DNA of 64,000 nucleotides from Solirubrobacterales bacterium (GTDB lineage Bacteria; Actinomycetota; Thermoleophilia; Solirubrobacterales; Solirubrobacteraceae), in assembly GCA_027449125.1 (NCBI GenBank), contig DAIDME010000106.1:1-64000 (forward strand). The letters run 5' to 3'. Position 1 is the stretch's first letter, and each line of letters opens with the position of its first letter. The notes below the pieces were generated by a model that was not told where the DNA came from, did no database searches, and was given only the letters and a program-made list of their open reading frames with translations. Shown piece after piece: positions 23,892 through 32,583 of this stretch. The position numbers and the translations under genes were made by a program.

Positions 23892-24833
23892 GTGAAGGGC
23901 GAGCACCAGCACAGCCACGAAGCCTCGCAGGCACGCAAGCTCACGCTCACGCTGGCGCTGATCCTCGCGTTCATGGCCCTGGAGGTGACAGTGGGCGTGC
24001 TGTCCGGGTCGCTGGCACTGCTCTCCGACGCAGCTCACATGCTGACCGACGCGGCGGCCCTGGCGGTGGCCCTGCTGGCGGCGCGGCTTGCGGCCAGACC
24101 CGCGCGCGGAGTGATGACCTTCGGTCTCGGCCGCGCTGAGATCCTCAGCGCCAACGCGAACGGCATGACGCTGCTGGTGCTCGCGCTCCTGATCGCATAC
24201 GGCGCCATCCGGCACCTGATAGCGCCGGTGCGCGTCGACGCCGGACCGGTCCTCGCGGTCGCCCTGGCCGGAACGGTCGTGAACCTGCTGGCCGTGCGCA
24301 TCCTCGGCGGCCACGCGCACGCGCACGCGCACGGGCACGACCACGCGCACCGCAGCCTGAACATCGAGGGCTCCTACCAGCACATCCTCACGGACCTGTT
24401 CGGGTTCGCGGCGACGGCGGCCGCGGCGGTGGTCATCCTCGCGACCGGCTTCGACCGGGCCGACGCGGTGGCCGCGCTGCTGATCGCGGCGATCATGATC
24501 TTCGCCGCCCAGGGGCTGATCCGGGCGTCGGTGCGCGTGATGATGGAAGCAGCGCCGGAGGGCACCGACCCCAACCAGATCGGCCAGGCGATGGCCGCCC
24601 ATCCGGGCGTTGTCGAGGTGCACGACCTGCACGTCTGGGAGGTGACCTCCGGCTTCAACGCCGTCTCCGCGCACGTGCTCGTACACCCCGACGAGGACTG
24701 CCACGAGGTCCGCCGCGCGCTCGCCGAGCTGCTGCGCGAGCGCTTCCAGCTGGCGCACTCGACACTGCAGCTGGAGCACGCCGAAGCCGCCCAGAGCCCG
24801 CTGCAGATCGAGCTATCCCGGCACGCCGGCTGA
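23892..24833 (+). CDS. Cation diffusion facilitator (zinc/cobalt/cadmium exporter)
   Basis: A 313-residue inner-membrane antiporter exporting Zn2+ or related ions in exchange for protons. Six transmembrane helices are visible. The metal site is formed by SDAAHMLTD in helix 2 and HILTDLFGF in helix 5, an H-D/H-D pattern typical of zinc carriers. A His-rich cytoplasmic loop (GHAHAHAHGHDHAHR) lies between helices 4 and 5, and a C-terminal dimerisation domain follows (VVEVHDLHVWEVTSGFNAVSAHV). The N-terminus is also His-rich. GTG start at 23892. It overlaps the convergent plsC gene by 21 bases. Confidence 0.93.
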   Translation: MKGEHQHSHEASQARKLTLTLALILAFMALEVTVGVLSGSLALLSDAAHMLTDAAALAVALLAARLAARPARGVMTFGLGRAEILSANANGMTLLVLALLIAYGAIRHLIAPVRVDAGPVLAVALAGTVVNLLAVRILGGHAHAHAHGHDHAHRSLNIEGSYQHILTDLFGFAATAAAAVVILATGFDRADAVAALLIAAIMIFAAQGLIRASVRVMMEAAPEGTDPNQIGQAMAAHPGVVEVHDLHVWEVTSGFNAVSAHVLVHPDEDCHEVRRALAELLRERFQLAHSTLQLEHAEAAQSPLQIELSRHAG

Positions 24834-25601
24834 GCCACCGGCACGCTCCCGCAGCACCGACGCGCGTGCGACCGCCGCGGCGCGGCGCGGCCCGGCCTGC
24901 TCCAGCTCCGCGTGCAGCGCGCGGATGCGGTCGAGGATCTCGTCGGCCGCAGCCTGCTGCTCCGCTCTGCTCGGGTCGGCCACCGCCTCAAAGCGCAACG
25001 GCGGCCCGTAGCGCACGACGACCTTCGCGAAGCGCAGGCGCCGCCAGTTGCGGATCCGGTTGGACCCGAGGATCGCGACCGGGACCACGGCGGCACCGGA
25101 CTCGAGCGCCAGGCGCCCGATCCCCGGCCTGGCCTGCTCGGCCAGCCGGCCGCTGCGCGACCGCCCGCCCTCGACGTACATGCCCACCGCGCCGCCTCGT
25201 CCCAGGACGGCGAACGCCGTCTTGAACGCCTCCTCGTCGCGCTGACCGCGCCGCACCGGGAACACGCCGCCGTGGCTGTAGATCCAGCTCATCGGGTGGC
25301 GCCCGAACATCTGCGACTTCGCCATGAAGTGGATGTGACGGCGGACGAAGGCGCCCGTGAAGAAGTGGTCCATGAACGAGGCGTGGTTGGGAGCGAGGAT
25401 CACGGGCCCGTTGGGGACGTTCTCAGCGCCGTAGCCCACGGTCCGGAACAGTGCGACGGCGATCCAGACGGTGATCACCCGCACGAGCTCATACGGCCAC
25501 TGCGGCGGGCGGCGCCGCACGCGCTGGTGGTAGCGAGTGAAGCGCTCCGCGGGACGCGGGTCCCGGTAGACCTGCGGGCGGATCTTGACGTCCGCTGACA
25601 T
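24813..25601 (-). CDS. plsC: 1-acyl-sn-glycerol-3-phosphate acyltransferase family protein
   Basis: A 262-residue phospholipid-synthesis acyltransferase that adds the second acyl chain to lysophosphatidate. The catalytic NHxxxxD motif is NHASFMD, the glycerol-phosphate site is YVEGGRSRSGRL, and PVAILGSNRIRNW is the third family block. One N-terminal hydrophobic helix (YELVRVITVWIAVALF) anchors it to the membrane. The C-terminal 50 residues are Ala/Arg-rich and beyond the family core. It is nine bases downstream of the double YbjQ gene and probably transcribed with it. Confidence 0.85.
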   Translation of the reverse strand: MSADVKIRPQVYRDPRPAERFTRYHQRVRRRPPQWPYELVRVITVWIAVALFRTVGYGAENVPNGPVILAPNHASFMDHFFTGAFVRRHIHFMAKSQMFGRHPMSWIYSHGGVFPVRRGQRDEEAFKTAFAVLGRGGAVGMYVEGGRSRSGRLAEQARPGIGRLALESGAAVVPVAILGSNRIRNWRRLRFAKVVVRYGPPLRFEAVADPSRAEQQAAADEILDRIRALHAELEQAGPRRAAAVARASVLRERAGGSAGVPG

Positions 25602-25609
25602 CGTGGCGC

Positions 25610-26518
25610 TCAGCCGCTGAGCGGCAGCACCAGCGCCGGGCGCTCGATCGTGTGGTCGGCCTGCGTCGCGATCACCGCCGTCGCGATCGCCATGAACTCG
25701 ATCACGTGCGAGCCCCAGCCGTGCGAGGCCTGGTTCAGGCGCACGCCGACCAGGCCGTCGGCCTTGACCGTCTCAGCTTCGGACTGCATGCGCGACATCG
25801 CCAGCTCGCGGGCGTCGTAGAGCGCCTGGGTGAAGTTCGTCATCTCGACGTTGCGGCCGAGGTTGCGCATCGACTGCATCATCCCCTGGCGCGCGACGTG
25901 GTAGACGCAGTTGCCCATCACCAGCCCGACGGGCCGGTAACCCGCCCGCAACAGGGTCGAGAAGTCCTGGCCGCTCAGATCGGAAGTGAAGGGACGCCCG
26001 CCCGGCGCGCGGTGAAGCTCGCCCCCGGCGTGCCGCACGGCGGTGCCGACGGCGATGAACTCGGCCATGTCGGCGCCCCAGTCGTAGCGGCCGATCGTGA
26101 GCCGCACGCCGACGATCCCGTCGGCGCCGAGCTGGTCGGCCTCCTCCTCCATGCGCGTCATCGCGAGCTCGCGGGCGTGGTACATGGCCTGCGTGAGCAC
26201 CCGCATCTCCATGTTCTGGTTCCAGGCGGCCTGCTGGAAGCCGATGTGGTAGATCGAGCTGCCGAGCACCAGCCCGAGCGGCTCAAACCCAGCCTCCTTG
26301 ACCAGCAGGAACTCATTCACGGACAGGTCGCTGGTGAAGAACCCCCGCGCGATGTCCTCACGCATGCGCTCGAGCCGTTCACGCCCGGACGCCGGTAGCC
26401 CCTCCAGCGAGCCGGCCCGGTAGGGCGAGGCGCCTTCAGTCTGCCCATCCGGCTGCGCCGGGCCCGCTTGGCCCGGCTGGCCCTGCGGGCGCTCACCACG
26501 TCGATCCAGAAATCCCAT
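25610..26518 (-). CDS. Tandem YbjQ/UPF0145 heavy-metal-binding-domain protein
   Basis: A 302-residue protein built from two YbjQ-type domains of about 105 residues. Each begins with a TSDLS motif (FFTSDLSVNEFLLV and PFTSDLSGQDFSTLL) and contains the repeated Y/HARELAMTRM or YDARELAMSRM helix and the GADGIVGVRL or KADGLVGVRL strand. Each ends in a W-G-x-EF strand. Single YbjQ proteins are pentameric and of unknown function. The first 55 residues are disordered. It lies between a conserved-looking unknown gene and plsC on the same strand. Confidence 0.85.
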   Translation of the reverse strand: MGFLDRRGERPQGQPGQAGPAQPDGQTEGASPYRAGSLEGLPASGRERLERMREDIARGFFTSDLSVNEFLLVKEAGFEPLGLVLGSSIYHIGFQQAAWNQNMEMRVLTQAMYHARELAMTRMEEEADQLGADGIVGVRLTIGRYDWGADMAEFIAVGTAVRHAGGELHRAPGGRPFTSDLSGQDFSTLLRAGYRPVGLVMGNCVYHVARQGMMQSMRNLGRNVEMTNFTQALYDARELAMSRMQSEAETVKADGLVGVRLNQASHGWGSHVIEFMAIATAVIATQADHTIERPALVLPLSG

Positions 26519-26534
26519 GCGAAGCGACCCCTCC

Positions 26535-26990
26535 CTAACCCTCTAACACCAAACGCTCGAGCGCCTGCCGCGTGCGCTCGCTGCTGCGTGCCTGTGCCGC
26601 AACCGCCTGCGCGAGCAGCGCCAACCAGTCGTCCAGCTCGAGCGTATCGGTCTTGATCGCGATCCCGCCCGAGACCCTGGAACGCACGGCGCTGACGCGA
26701 CCACCGTCCCGCCTGAGCACCAGCCGCTGGTCACCCGCGACCACGATGATCTCGGCAACGAGCCTCGGGCCGCGGAAGCCGCTGCGGACACGCTTGATCT
26801 CGACGAGCCCGGGCAATGCCGCGTCGAGGCGCGTCGCGAGCCCCTCGACGAACGCGGCGATGTCACTGAGGTCGGCGCGCAGCGCGGCGGCGACCAGATC
26901 CAGGTCCGGGTCGCTGCCCGCCCCGGCCTGGGCCAGGCCGGCCCCGGACGCCGGCTCGATCTCCGTGCTCTCGCCCTCTTCCGAATTCAC
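26535..26990 (-). CDS. Unknown protein upstream of the double YbjQ gene
   Basis: About 151 residues from a GTG at 26990. The first 30 are acidic and low-complexity. A helical part (LRADLSDIAAFVEGLATRLDAAL) follows, then a beta-rich segment (LVEIKRVRSGFRGPRLVAEI, RLVLRRDGGRVSAVR). A final helical part (ELDDWLALLAQAVAAQA) ends the protein. No family is recognised. It sits 16 bases before the double YbjQ gene, so they likely form an operon with plsC. The start is uncertain because no clear ribosome binding site was seen. Confidence 0.6.
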   Translation of the reverse strand: MNSEEGESTEIEPASGAGLAQAGAGSDPDLDLVAAALRADLSDIAAFVEGLATRLDAALPGLVEIKRVRSGFRGPRLVAEIIVVAGDQRLVLRRDGGRVSAVRSRVSGGIAIKTDTLELDDWLALLAQAVAAQARSSERTRQALERLVLEG

Positions 26991-27384
26991 GCCCTTCAGG
27001 CTACGACACCTGAGACCTTTCGTGTCAGCGCAAGGCCCTGCGCGCGGGTCCAAATACGCGTCTTGCCAGCCACAACAGGTTCTGCATGCTCCAGAAGCGG
27101 CCGGCGGACCGTCGCCGCGCCAGCTCCCGACGGCTGCACGAACTCAAGAACAAGCCGGAGCTATCCACAATCGCACCTCACAGCGAACTGACCACGGACA
27201 TTGACCCATCTCCCGGTAGTCAATAACAGGGCTCGGACAGAACCCGCAAATTGCGTCCTTCTCAACCGCCCGGCAACCCTGGCTGTGGTGGCGGCAGGCC
27301 GGCGGAGGCCGCTCAGCCAACGGCGCGCTCACGCCTGCGACTATGCTGGCCGCGGTCAGAACGAGTCGAACCTAGGAGGGCCAG
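26991..27384. other. Intergenic promoter region, no gene seen
   Basis: This stretch separates two divergent units, the YbjQ operon and the biotinyl-domain gene. It is less GC-rich around 27160-27250, where promoters may lie. No open frame here looks like a real protein, and no hairpin or repeat stood out. AGGAGG at its right end serves the TTG start of the following gene. Confidence 0.5.
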
Positions 27385-27597
27385 TTGCCTGACGTCGAAG
27401 CTCACATCACCGGGACGGTCTGGAAGATCGAGGTCGAGGTCGGAGACACGGTGCAGGAGGGTGACGCGGTCGTCATCCTCGAGTCGATGAAGATGGAGAT
27501 GCCGGTGGAGTCCGAGGAATCCGGCGTGGTGAGTGAGATCCGCTGCACGGAGGGCCAGGCGGTCTCCGAGGGCGATGTGCTGATCGTCCTCGAGTGA
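27385..27597 (+). CDS. Free-standing biotinyl carrier domain (BCCP-like)
   Basis: A 70-residue single-domain carrier. The biotin attachment site is ESMKMEMP with the central Lys at about residue 35, flanked by the GTVWKIEVEVGDTV and EGQAVSEGDVLIVLE strands of the lipoyl/biotinyl fold. Carriers of acyl-CoA or acetyl-CoA carboxylase are usually larger or fused to the biotin carboxylase; short stand-alone forms are known in actinobacteria. It begins with TTG at 27385, preceded by AGGAGG. No carboxylase subunit is nearby, so its partner must be encoded elsewhere. Confidence 0.9.
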   Translation: MPDVEAHITGTVWKIEVEVGDTVQEGDAVVILESMKMEMPVESEESGVVSEIRCTEGQAVSEGDVLIVLE

Positions 27598-27615
27598 CGG
27601 GGCCGGATGCGTGGC

Positions 27616-28389
27616 TCAGCTGGCGTCCCAGCGAAACCAGCGCACGCCAATGGCCGTACAGATGACGATGTAGCCAAAGGCAGCCGCGACCGCGCCGGTG
27701 TCGGTCGCGCCCCAGGCGCCCACATCGAGCACACCGGCGTACATCGTCATCGCGACGCCCACGGGGCTCCAGCGCGAGACGTCCTGCCAGAAGCTGCCGA
27801 GCGCGCCCGTCTGGCCGAACGTGCCGAGGATGATGAGCGCCGCGAGCAGCACGCGCGCCACCGCCTGCAGCGTGTCGGTCGAGCGGATCAGCCCCACGAG
27901 CGCCTGGGCGATCGCGAGAAACACGCCGCCCGCCAGCGCCGAGACCAGCAGCACCAGCAGGTATTGCCCGATCGAGGGCGAGAGGTTGTGGATGCGCGTG
28001 CCGACGATCACCACGATCAGCGCCAGGATCAGGTTGGCCAGCGCCTGCACCGCCAGGCGGCTGGTCATGATCGCCCAGGTGGGCGCCGGCGTGACCCGCA
28101 GGCGCTGGAAGACGCCCCGCTCGCGGTCCCGCGAGGTCGAGAGCGCATAGCCGACGATCGCCATCGCCAGCAGGCCGTATGAGATCGCCAGGCCGATGAT
28201 GTAGCCGACCCCGTCGAAGGTCTGCGCCGCCCGCGGTCGGTCGGTGATGACCAGCAGGAAGATCGGCAGGAGCAGGCTCACGATCAGCGAGCGCCGGTGT
28301 TTGCGGAAGGCGGCGAAGTCGGCCTGAAGCAGCGCGCTCAGCACTGTGCCGATCGATGGCACCGGGCGCGGCTCGGATTCGCTAGTCAC
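27616..28389 (-). CDS. ABC-2 type transporter permease
   Basis: A 257-residue membrane subunit with six hydrophobic segments and no ATPase motif, of the ABC-2 type used for export of drugs or lipids. The signature loop DRERGVFQRLRVTPAPTW before helix 3 is typical, as is the penultimate stretch FWQDVSRWSPVGVAMTMY. The GTG at 28389 overlaps the end of the ATPase gene by eight bases, so the two form an operon and a transporter. An upstream in-frame start would lie well inside the ATPase gene. Substrate unknown. Confidence 0.88.
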   Translation of the reverse strand: MTSESEPRPVPSIGTVLSALLQADFAAFRKHRRSLIVSLLLPIFLLVITDRPRAAQTFDGVGYIIGLAISYGLLAMAIVGYALSTSRDRERGVFQRLRVTPAPTWAIMTSRLAVQALANLILALIVVIVGTRIHNLSPSIGQYLLVLLVSALAGGVFLAIAQALVGLIRSTDTLQAVARVLLAALIILGTFGQTGALGSFWQDVSRWSPVGVAMTMYAGVLDVGAWGATDTGAVAAAFGYIVICTAIGVRWFRWDAS

Positions 28390-29293
28390 GGACCTCGCTC
28401 CCGGTGAGCCCGATGAACACGTCCTCCAAGGTGACCTCGCCGTGGGCCACCTCGCGCACGCGCGGATCGTCACGGTGCTTGACGATCAGCTCACCCGGCG
28501 TCTCGGCCGTCAGGAGCCGCCCGTGGTCGATGATCGCCACGCGGTCGCAGACGGCCTGTGCCTCCTCCATCGAATGTGTCGTCAGCAGGATGCTCCCGCC
28601 CCGCTCCCGCAGCTGCTCGATGCGCGACCAGAGCCGCCGGCGCGACTGCGGGTCAAGGCCGGCGGTGGGCTCGTCCAGCAGCAGCAGCGCGGGCTCGTGC
28701 ACCACCGCGATCTGCAGCGCCAGGCGCTGCTGCTGGCCACCGGAGAGCTGGCTGAAGGGCTTGCCCGCCTCGGCCTCGAGACCGACCTCGGCGAGCCGCC
28801 CTGAAAGCTCGCCATCACGCAGGCGCACCCCGTAGAGGCCCGCGTAGAGGCGCAGGATCTGCGTGATCGTGAGGTCCGGCTGGAAGCTCGTTGCCTGCAG
28901 CTGCACACCGATGCGAGCCTTGGCCCGCATCGCGTCGTGGCCGATGTCGATCCCATCCACCCGGATCGTGCCCGCACGCGGCCTGACGAGACCTTCGATC
29001 GCGCTGAGCGTGCTGGTCTTGCCCGCGCCGTTCGGCCCCAGCAGCCCGAAGATCTCGCCGCGCCGTATCCGCAAGCTGACCTCCGCGACCGCCACCTTGG
29101 CCCCGTAGGCGACGGTCAGCCCATCGACCTCGAGCACGCTGTCACCGACAACGGGCAACCTGGCTGCCGGTGGCCGCGCCGGCTGCTCCGGCAGCGCTCT
29201 CGGGAGCAGCAGCAAGGACCCGTCCGCGCGCTCCTCCCCAACCACATAGGTCTCGGTCCGCCCGGCTCTGACGACGCTCACTGTCTCGGCCAC
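28382..29293 (-). CDS. ABC transporter ATP-binding protein (drug-export type)
   Basis: A 303-residue ATPase. Walker A is GPNGAGKTST (about residue 83), the Q-loop follows in VQLQATSFQ, the signature is LSGGQQQRLALQ, Walker B is ALLLLDEPTAGLD, and the switch is LTTHSM. It belongs with the DrrA/NatA-type exporters paired with ABC-2 permeases. The first 50 residues form an unusual N-terminal extension before the usual start (VLEVDGLTVAYG). It overlaps the permease gene by eight bases. Confidence 0.92.
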   Translation of the reverse strand: MAETVSVVRAGRTETYVVGEERADGSLLLLPRALPEQPARPPAARLPVVGDSVLEVDGLTVAYGAKVAVAEVSLRIRRGEIFGLLGPNGAGKTSTLSAIEGLVRPRAGTIRVDGIDIGHDAMRAKARIGVQLQATSFQPDLTITQILRLYAGLYGVRLRDGELSGRLAEVGLEAEAGKPFSQLSGGQQQRLALQIAVVHEPALLLLDEPTAGLDPQSRRRLWSRIEQLRERGGSILLTTHSMEEAQAVCDRVAIIDHGRLLTAETPGELIVKHRDDPRVREVAHGEVTLEDVFIGLTGSEVRD

Positions 29294-29335
29294 GCCTCGG
29301 ACACTAGCGGCCGGCGCGGCGCCGGTGGCCGTTCC

Positions 29336-29503
29336 TCAGTCGTCCTGCTCCCAGGGCGTGAAGTCAGCCTTGCGAGCCCCGCAAACAGGGCAGAACCAGG
29401 TTTCAGGGATGTCCGCGAACGCGGTCCCGGGTGGGATGCCGCCGTCCGGGTCGCCCTCTGCCGGGTCGTAGATGTACCCGCAGGACTCGCAGAGATACCT
29501 CAC
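29336..29503 (-). CDS. Rubredoxin
   Basis: A 55-residue electron carrier. Two Cys pairs hold one iron: [16 protein letters not shown] and [13 protein letters not shown]. The aromatic and glycine pattern between them ([17 protein letters not shown]) is standard for rubredoxin. The GTG at 29503 begins directly at MRYLCESC. In aerobic actinobacteria rubredoxin serves alkane hydroxylase or other oxygenases; no such gene is in the window. It is a single small gene between the ABC exporter and the divergent Nudix gene. Confidence 0.93.
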   Translation of the reverse strand: MRYLCESCGYIYDPAEGDPDGGIPPGTAFADIPETWFCPVCGARKADFTPWEQDD

Positions 29504-29543
29504 TTGCGGCAGCTTAGCCGACCGCCCGCGCTACGGTCGGGGC

Positions 29544-30119
29544 GTGAGCGCGCGTCCTGCCGCAACCGTGATCCTGCTGCGTGGCGACCGTTGCGGGCTG
29601 GAGCTGCTGATGGTCAAGCGCAACCCGTCGGCGCGCTTCATGCCTGGGCACTGGGTCTTCCCGGGCGGCGCCGTGGACCCGGTCGACGGTGGCGGGGACA
29701 CCGCACACGAGGCGGCCGCGCGCCGCGAGCTTCGTGAAGAGACAGGCATCCAGCTGGCCGCCGACGCTGAGCTCATCCTCCGTGCCCGCTGGATCACGCC
29801 GGAGCGCGCGCCGGTGCGCTTCGACACACGCTTCTACCTGGCGAGGGCGCCGGGTGGCCAGGAGCCGGTGGTCGACGGCACAGAGATCGTGGCTGCCCGC
29901 TGGCTGGCTCCTCGGGAGGCCCTCGAGCTCAATGCGGACGGCAGCTTCGCGCTGGCGTTCCCCACGCGCCGAGAACTCGAGCAGCTGGCCAGCTTCGCGT
30001 CGGCGGAGCAGCTGCTCGCCGCTTTCCGTGGGCGCGCCGGCGCAGTCCGGCCGCTGATGCCGGTCATCACCGACACGGGTGAGATCGTGCTGCCCGAGAC
30101 GGCGGGAGGGTCAGTCTGA
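29544..30119 (+). CDS. Nudix hydrolase
   Basis: A 191-residue Nudix protein that hydrolyses a nucleoside diphosphate linked to another moiety. The Nudix box is complete: G-x5-E as GGDTAHEAAARRELREETGI (about residues 51-70). The surrounding LLMVKRNPSARFMPGHWVFPGG and RWITPERAPVRFDTRFYLA are typical of the subgroup near coenzyme A or NADH diphosphatases (NUDT7/19-like). GTG 29544 was taken because the Nudix fold starts there. The 3' end overlaps the GH15 gene by nine bases in convergent orientation. Confidence 0.85.
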   Translation: MSARPAATVILLRGDRCGLELLMVKRNPSARFMPGHWVFPGGAVDPVDGGGDTAHEAAARRELREETGIQLAADAELILRARWITPERAPVRFDTRFYLARAPGGQEPVVDGTEIVAARWLAPREALELNADGSFALAFPTRRELEQLASFASAEQLLAAFRGRAGAVRPLMPVITDTGEIVLPETAGGSV

Positions 30120-32003
30120 CTCCTCGTCGGCGATCACGTGCAGCACCGCGTTGATCAGCGCGAGGTGAGTGAACGCCTGCGGGTAGTTGCCGAGGTGCCG
30201 GCCGCTGTGCGCATCGAGCTCCTCGGCGAACAGCCCCAGACGCGAGGCGTGAGCGAGCAGCCGCTCACAGAGCACGCTCGCACGCGTGCTCTCGCCGATC
30301 TCCGACAGGGCCGAGACGAGCCAGAAGGAGCAGATCAGGAACGTTCCCTCCTCCCCTTTGAGACCGTCGTCGGTCTCGTCGGTGCGGTAGCGCAGCACCA
30401 GGCCGTGCTCGGTCAGCTCGTCTGCGATCGCGGTCACCGTGTTGCGCACGCGCTCGTCGTCAGGCGGCAGGAAGCGGTTGAGCGGGATCAGCAGTGTCGA
30501 GGCGTCGAGCGCATCTGTGTCGTAGTGCTGGCGGAACACGCCACGCTCGGAAACGCCTCTGGCGAGGATGTCCTCGCGGATCTCGTCGGCCGTCTGCTGC
30601 CACTGTGCGGCCAGCTCATCCTCGCCCTCACGCTCGGCCAGCCGCGCCCCACGGTCGGCCGCGACCCAGCACATCAGCTTCGACGAGACGTAGTGCTTGG
30701 GCTCGCCACGGGCCTCCCAGATGCCCTGGTCGGGCTTGTCCCAGACCGCCAGTGCGCACTGCACCTGATCCTTGATCACACCCCACAGCCGCTGGGGGAT
30801 GTGGCCGCCCGTCTTGGTGTGCAGATAGATCGAGTCGAGCACCGCCCCGTAGACGTCGTTCTGGCGCTGGTTGTAGGCGCCGTTGCCGATCCGCACGGGC
30901 CTAGCGCCCTCGTAGCCGCCCAGATCGTCCAGCGTCGACTCGGCCAGGTCCCGCTCGCCGCCGACCCCATACATGATCTGCAGGCTGCCGTCGTCGTTGC
31001 GCTCGAGGTCGGCGACGAACTGCATGAAGTCGTCGGCCTCCCAGTCGAAGCCCAGCGCGTGCAGGCCCCACAGCGTGAAGGTCGCGTCGCGCATCCAGCA
31101 GTAGCGGTAGTCCCAGTTGCGCTCGCCCTGCGGCGCCTCCGGCAGTGAGGTGGTGAGCGCGGCCACCATCGCGCCGGTGGGCGCGTAGGTGAGCCCTTTG
31201 AGCGTCAGGGCCGAGCGGTGCAGGTGCTCGCGCCAACGGTGATCCGGGAAGCGCCCGCCGGCCAGCCACTCGCGCCAGTAGTGCTCTGTGTAGAGCAGAC
31301 GCTGCTCAGCGTCCTGGAGATCACTGGGGCCATCCAGGCCACGTCCCCAACCGAGCGCGACGTAGCGCTTCTCGCCCTCCACCAGGGTGTGACGGGCACG
31401 TGCGCGACTGCCCTCGATCCCTAGCCGCAGGTCGGAGTGCAGCGCGATCTGCTGACCGTCCGCGCTCTTGGCCTCGGCCACCCCCCAGTCGCCATCGGGC
31501 ACCGTCCACTGTGCCGGGTCACGGCCGTAGTCGAACATCGGCTCGCAGATCACCTCCACCTGGACGCTGCCCTGCACGCACTCGATCACGCGCACCAGCA
31601 TGTGGTCGGCGTCCTGGTCGGTCGGTGGCCGCGTGCGCCCGTACTCCTCGCCGTGCTGCTCACGCCAGGGTCCGATCGTCAGCCCGTCGCGCACGACCAT
31701 CCAGCCCGATGGCGTCAGCCACGTGGTCTCGATCACCATCGTCCCCGGCACGTAGCGGACCGTCAGCGGCACCACCATGCCGTAGGGACCTACCCGGAAG
31801 GAGCCGGCGCGGCGGTCGAGCAGCGCCCCGAACATGGACGGCGCGTCAAAGCGGGGCACCCCCAACCACTCGATGCTGCCGTCGGGCGCCAGCAGCGCCC
31901 CGGTGTGGCAGTTTGAGAGAAAGGCGTAGTCGGCTATCGCCGGAAACGGCGAGCCGCCGGTCAGCGGCCGGTCATGCGGCGGGATCGGGATCGTCGGCGA
32001 CAC
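30111..32003 (-). CDS. Glycoside hydrolase family 15 protein (trehalase/glucoamylase type)
   Basis: A 630-residue GH15 enzyme. The N-terminal beta-sandwich domain contains PAIADYAFLSNCHTGALLAPDGSIEW. The (alpha/alpha)6 barrel contains NWDYRYCWMRDATFTLWGL, with a catalytic Glu region near NQRQNDVYGAVLDS and a second acidic site in KGEEGTFLICSFWLVSAL. Mycobacterial members of this pattern are trehalases that need phosphate; others are glucoamylases, so the substrate is an alpha-glucoside, most likely trehalose. GTG 32003 was chosen as the nearest start before the conserved N-terminal block. Confidence 0.85.
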   Translation of the reverse strand: MSPTIPIPPHDRPLTGGSPFPAIADYAFLSNCHTGALLAPDGSIEWLGVPRFDAPSMFGALLDRRAGSFRVGPYGMVVPLTVRYVPGTMVIETTWLTPSGWMVVRDGLTIGPWREQHGEEYGRTRPPTDQDADHMLVRVIECVQGSVQVEVICEPMFDYGRDPAQWTVPDGDWGVAEAKSADGQQIALHSDLRLGIEGSRARARHTLVEGEKRYVALGWGRGLDGPSDLQDAEQRLLYTEHYWREWLAGGRFPDHRWREHLHRSALTLKGLTYAPTGAMVAALTTSLPEAPQGERNWDYRYCWMRDATFTLWGLHALGFDWEADDFMQFVADLERNDDGSLQIMYGVGGERDLAESTLDDLGGYEGARPVRIGNGAYNQRQNDVYGAVLDSIYLHTKTGGHIPQRLWGVIKDQVQCALAVWDKPDQGIWEARGEPKHYVSSKLMCWVAADRGARLAEREGEDELAAQWQQTADEIREDILARGVSERGVFRQHYDTDALDASTLLIPLNRFLPPDDERVRNTVTAIADELTEHGLVLRYRTDETDDGLKGEEGTFLICSFWLVSALSEIGESTRASVLCERLLAHASRLGLFAEELDAHSGRHLGNYPQAFTHLALINAVLHVIADEESD

Positions 32004-32019
32004 GGCTCGGCCGCTAAGA

Positions 32020-32343
32020 CTACCTGGCCGTCCGAACGATCCGCGCCATTCTCCAGACGGCCAGCCGCACCCCGCCAACGTCAGCAGCAGCCCAGCCGGC
32101 CAGCGATGCGACGGCTCCGGCGACGCTCGCCGCCACTTCAGCGACCAGCTGGAGGTTGCGCTGGAGGTTGCCGCCCGACACGATCGGCCGGCTCGCGGTC
32201 AGCCTGGCGAGGGAGCCGGCCAGCCCGAGCGCCCCGATGATCGCGCAGCCGTGCAGCGGCTCGTCGGCTACAGCCGCGAGGATCAGGCTGTCTGTCGAGA
32301 GGACCGCTGCGCTCCTCCGCCTTGATGCTCCCCGACCGTACAC
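32020..32343 (-). CDS. Possible small membrane-associated protein of unknown function
   Basis: A frame of up to 107 codons from a GTG at 32343. Its second half reads like protein: LILAAVADEPLHGCAIIGAL, SRPIVSGGNLQRNLQLVAEV and a hydrophobic Ala/Gly-rich helix SVAGAVASLAGWAAADVG, with a basic end. No family is recognised and no ribosome binding site is evident. The opposite strand gives nothing better. It could be a real gene upstream of the GH15 gene or an open frame by chance. Confidence 0.3.
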   Translation of the reverse strand: MYGRGASRRRSAAVLSTDSLILAAVADEPLHGCAIIGALGLAGSLARLTASRPIVSGGNLQRNLQLVAEVAASVAGAVASLAGWAAADVGGVRLAVWRMARIVRTAR

Positions 32344-32491
32344 CTGGCGTCGCTGGGCGGCAAGGCTGCCTCCCGGGCGCGTTCCCCTGGCAGACGAGGC
32401 AGGTCGGCACTCCGGTGGACGGGCGCCAGAAGGGCGTGGTGGCGCGGCGCGCATGCGGCCCGGCACCCGCAGACTCGTCTGGCTCGGGGGT

Positions 32492-32540
32492 CGTCGGGGT
32501 GGGCCGGGCTGGGGGCCGTCGGGGTGGGCCGGGCTGGGGG
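32492..32540. repeat. 24-base direct repeat downstream of ccdA
   Basis: A G-rich 24-base word starting CGTCGGGGTGGGCCGGGCTG and ending GGGG occurs at 32492-32515 and at 32517-32540, one base apart. It lies in the 240-base gap between ccdA and the unknown small gene. Its G-runs (GGGG, GGG, GGG, GGGGG) could also form a G-quadruplex on the plus strand. Confidence 0.85.
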
Positions 32541-32552
32541 TCGGCGCGGTGG

Positions 32553-32578
32553 CGCACCCGGCCAGCGGGCCGGGTGCG
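32553..32578. terminator. Perfect 11-base hairpin with AGCG loop after ccdA
   Basis: CGCACCCGGCC pairs with GGCCGGGTGCG around the loop AGCG, starting five bases beyond the ccdA stop. Position suggests a terminator for ccdA. The same GGCC-AGCG-GGCC core occurs in the coding sequences at 10469 and 61471. Confidence 0.6.
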
Positions 32579-32583
32579 ACAGG

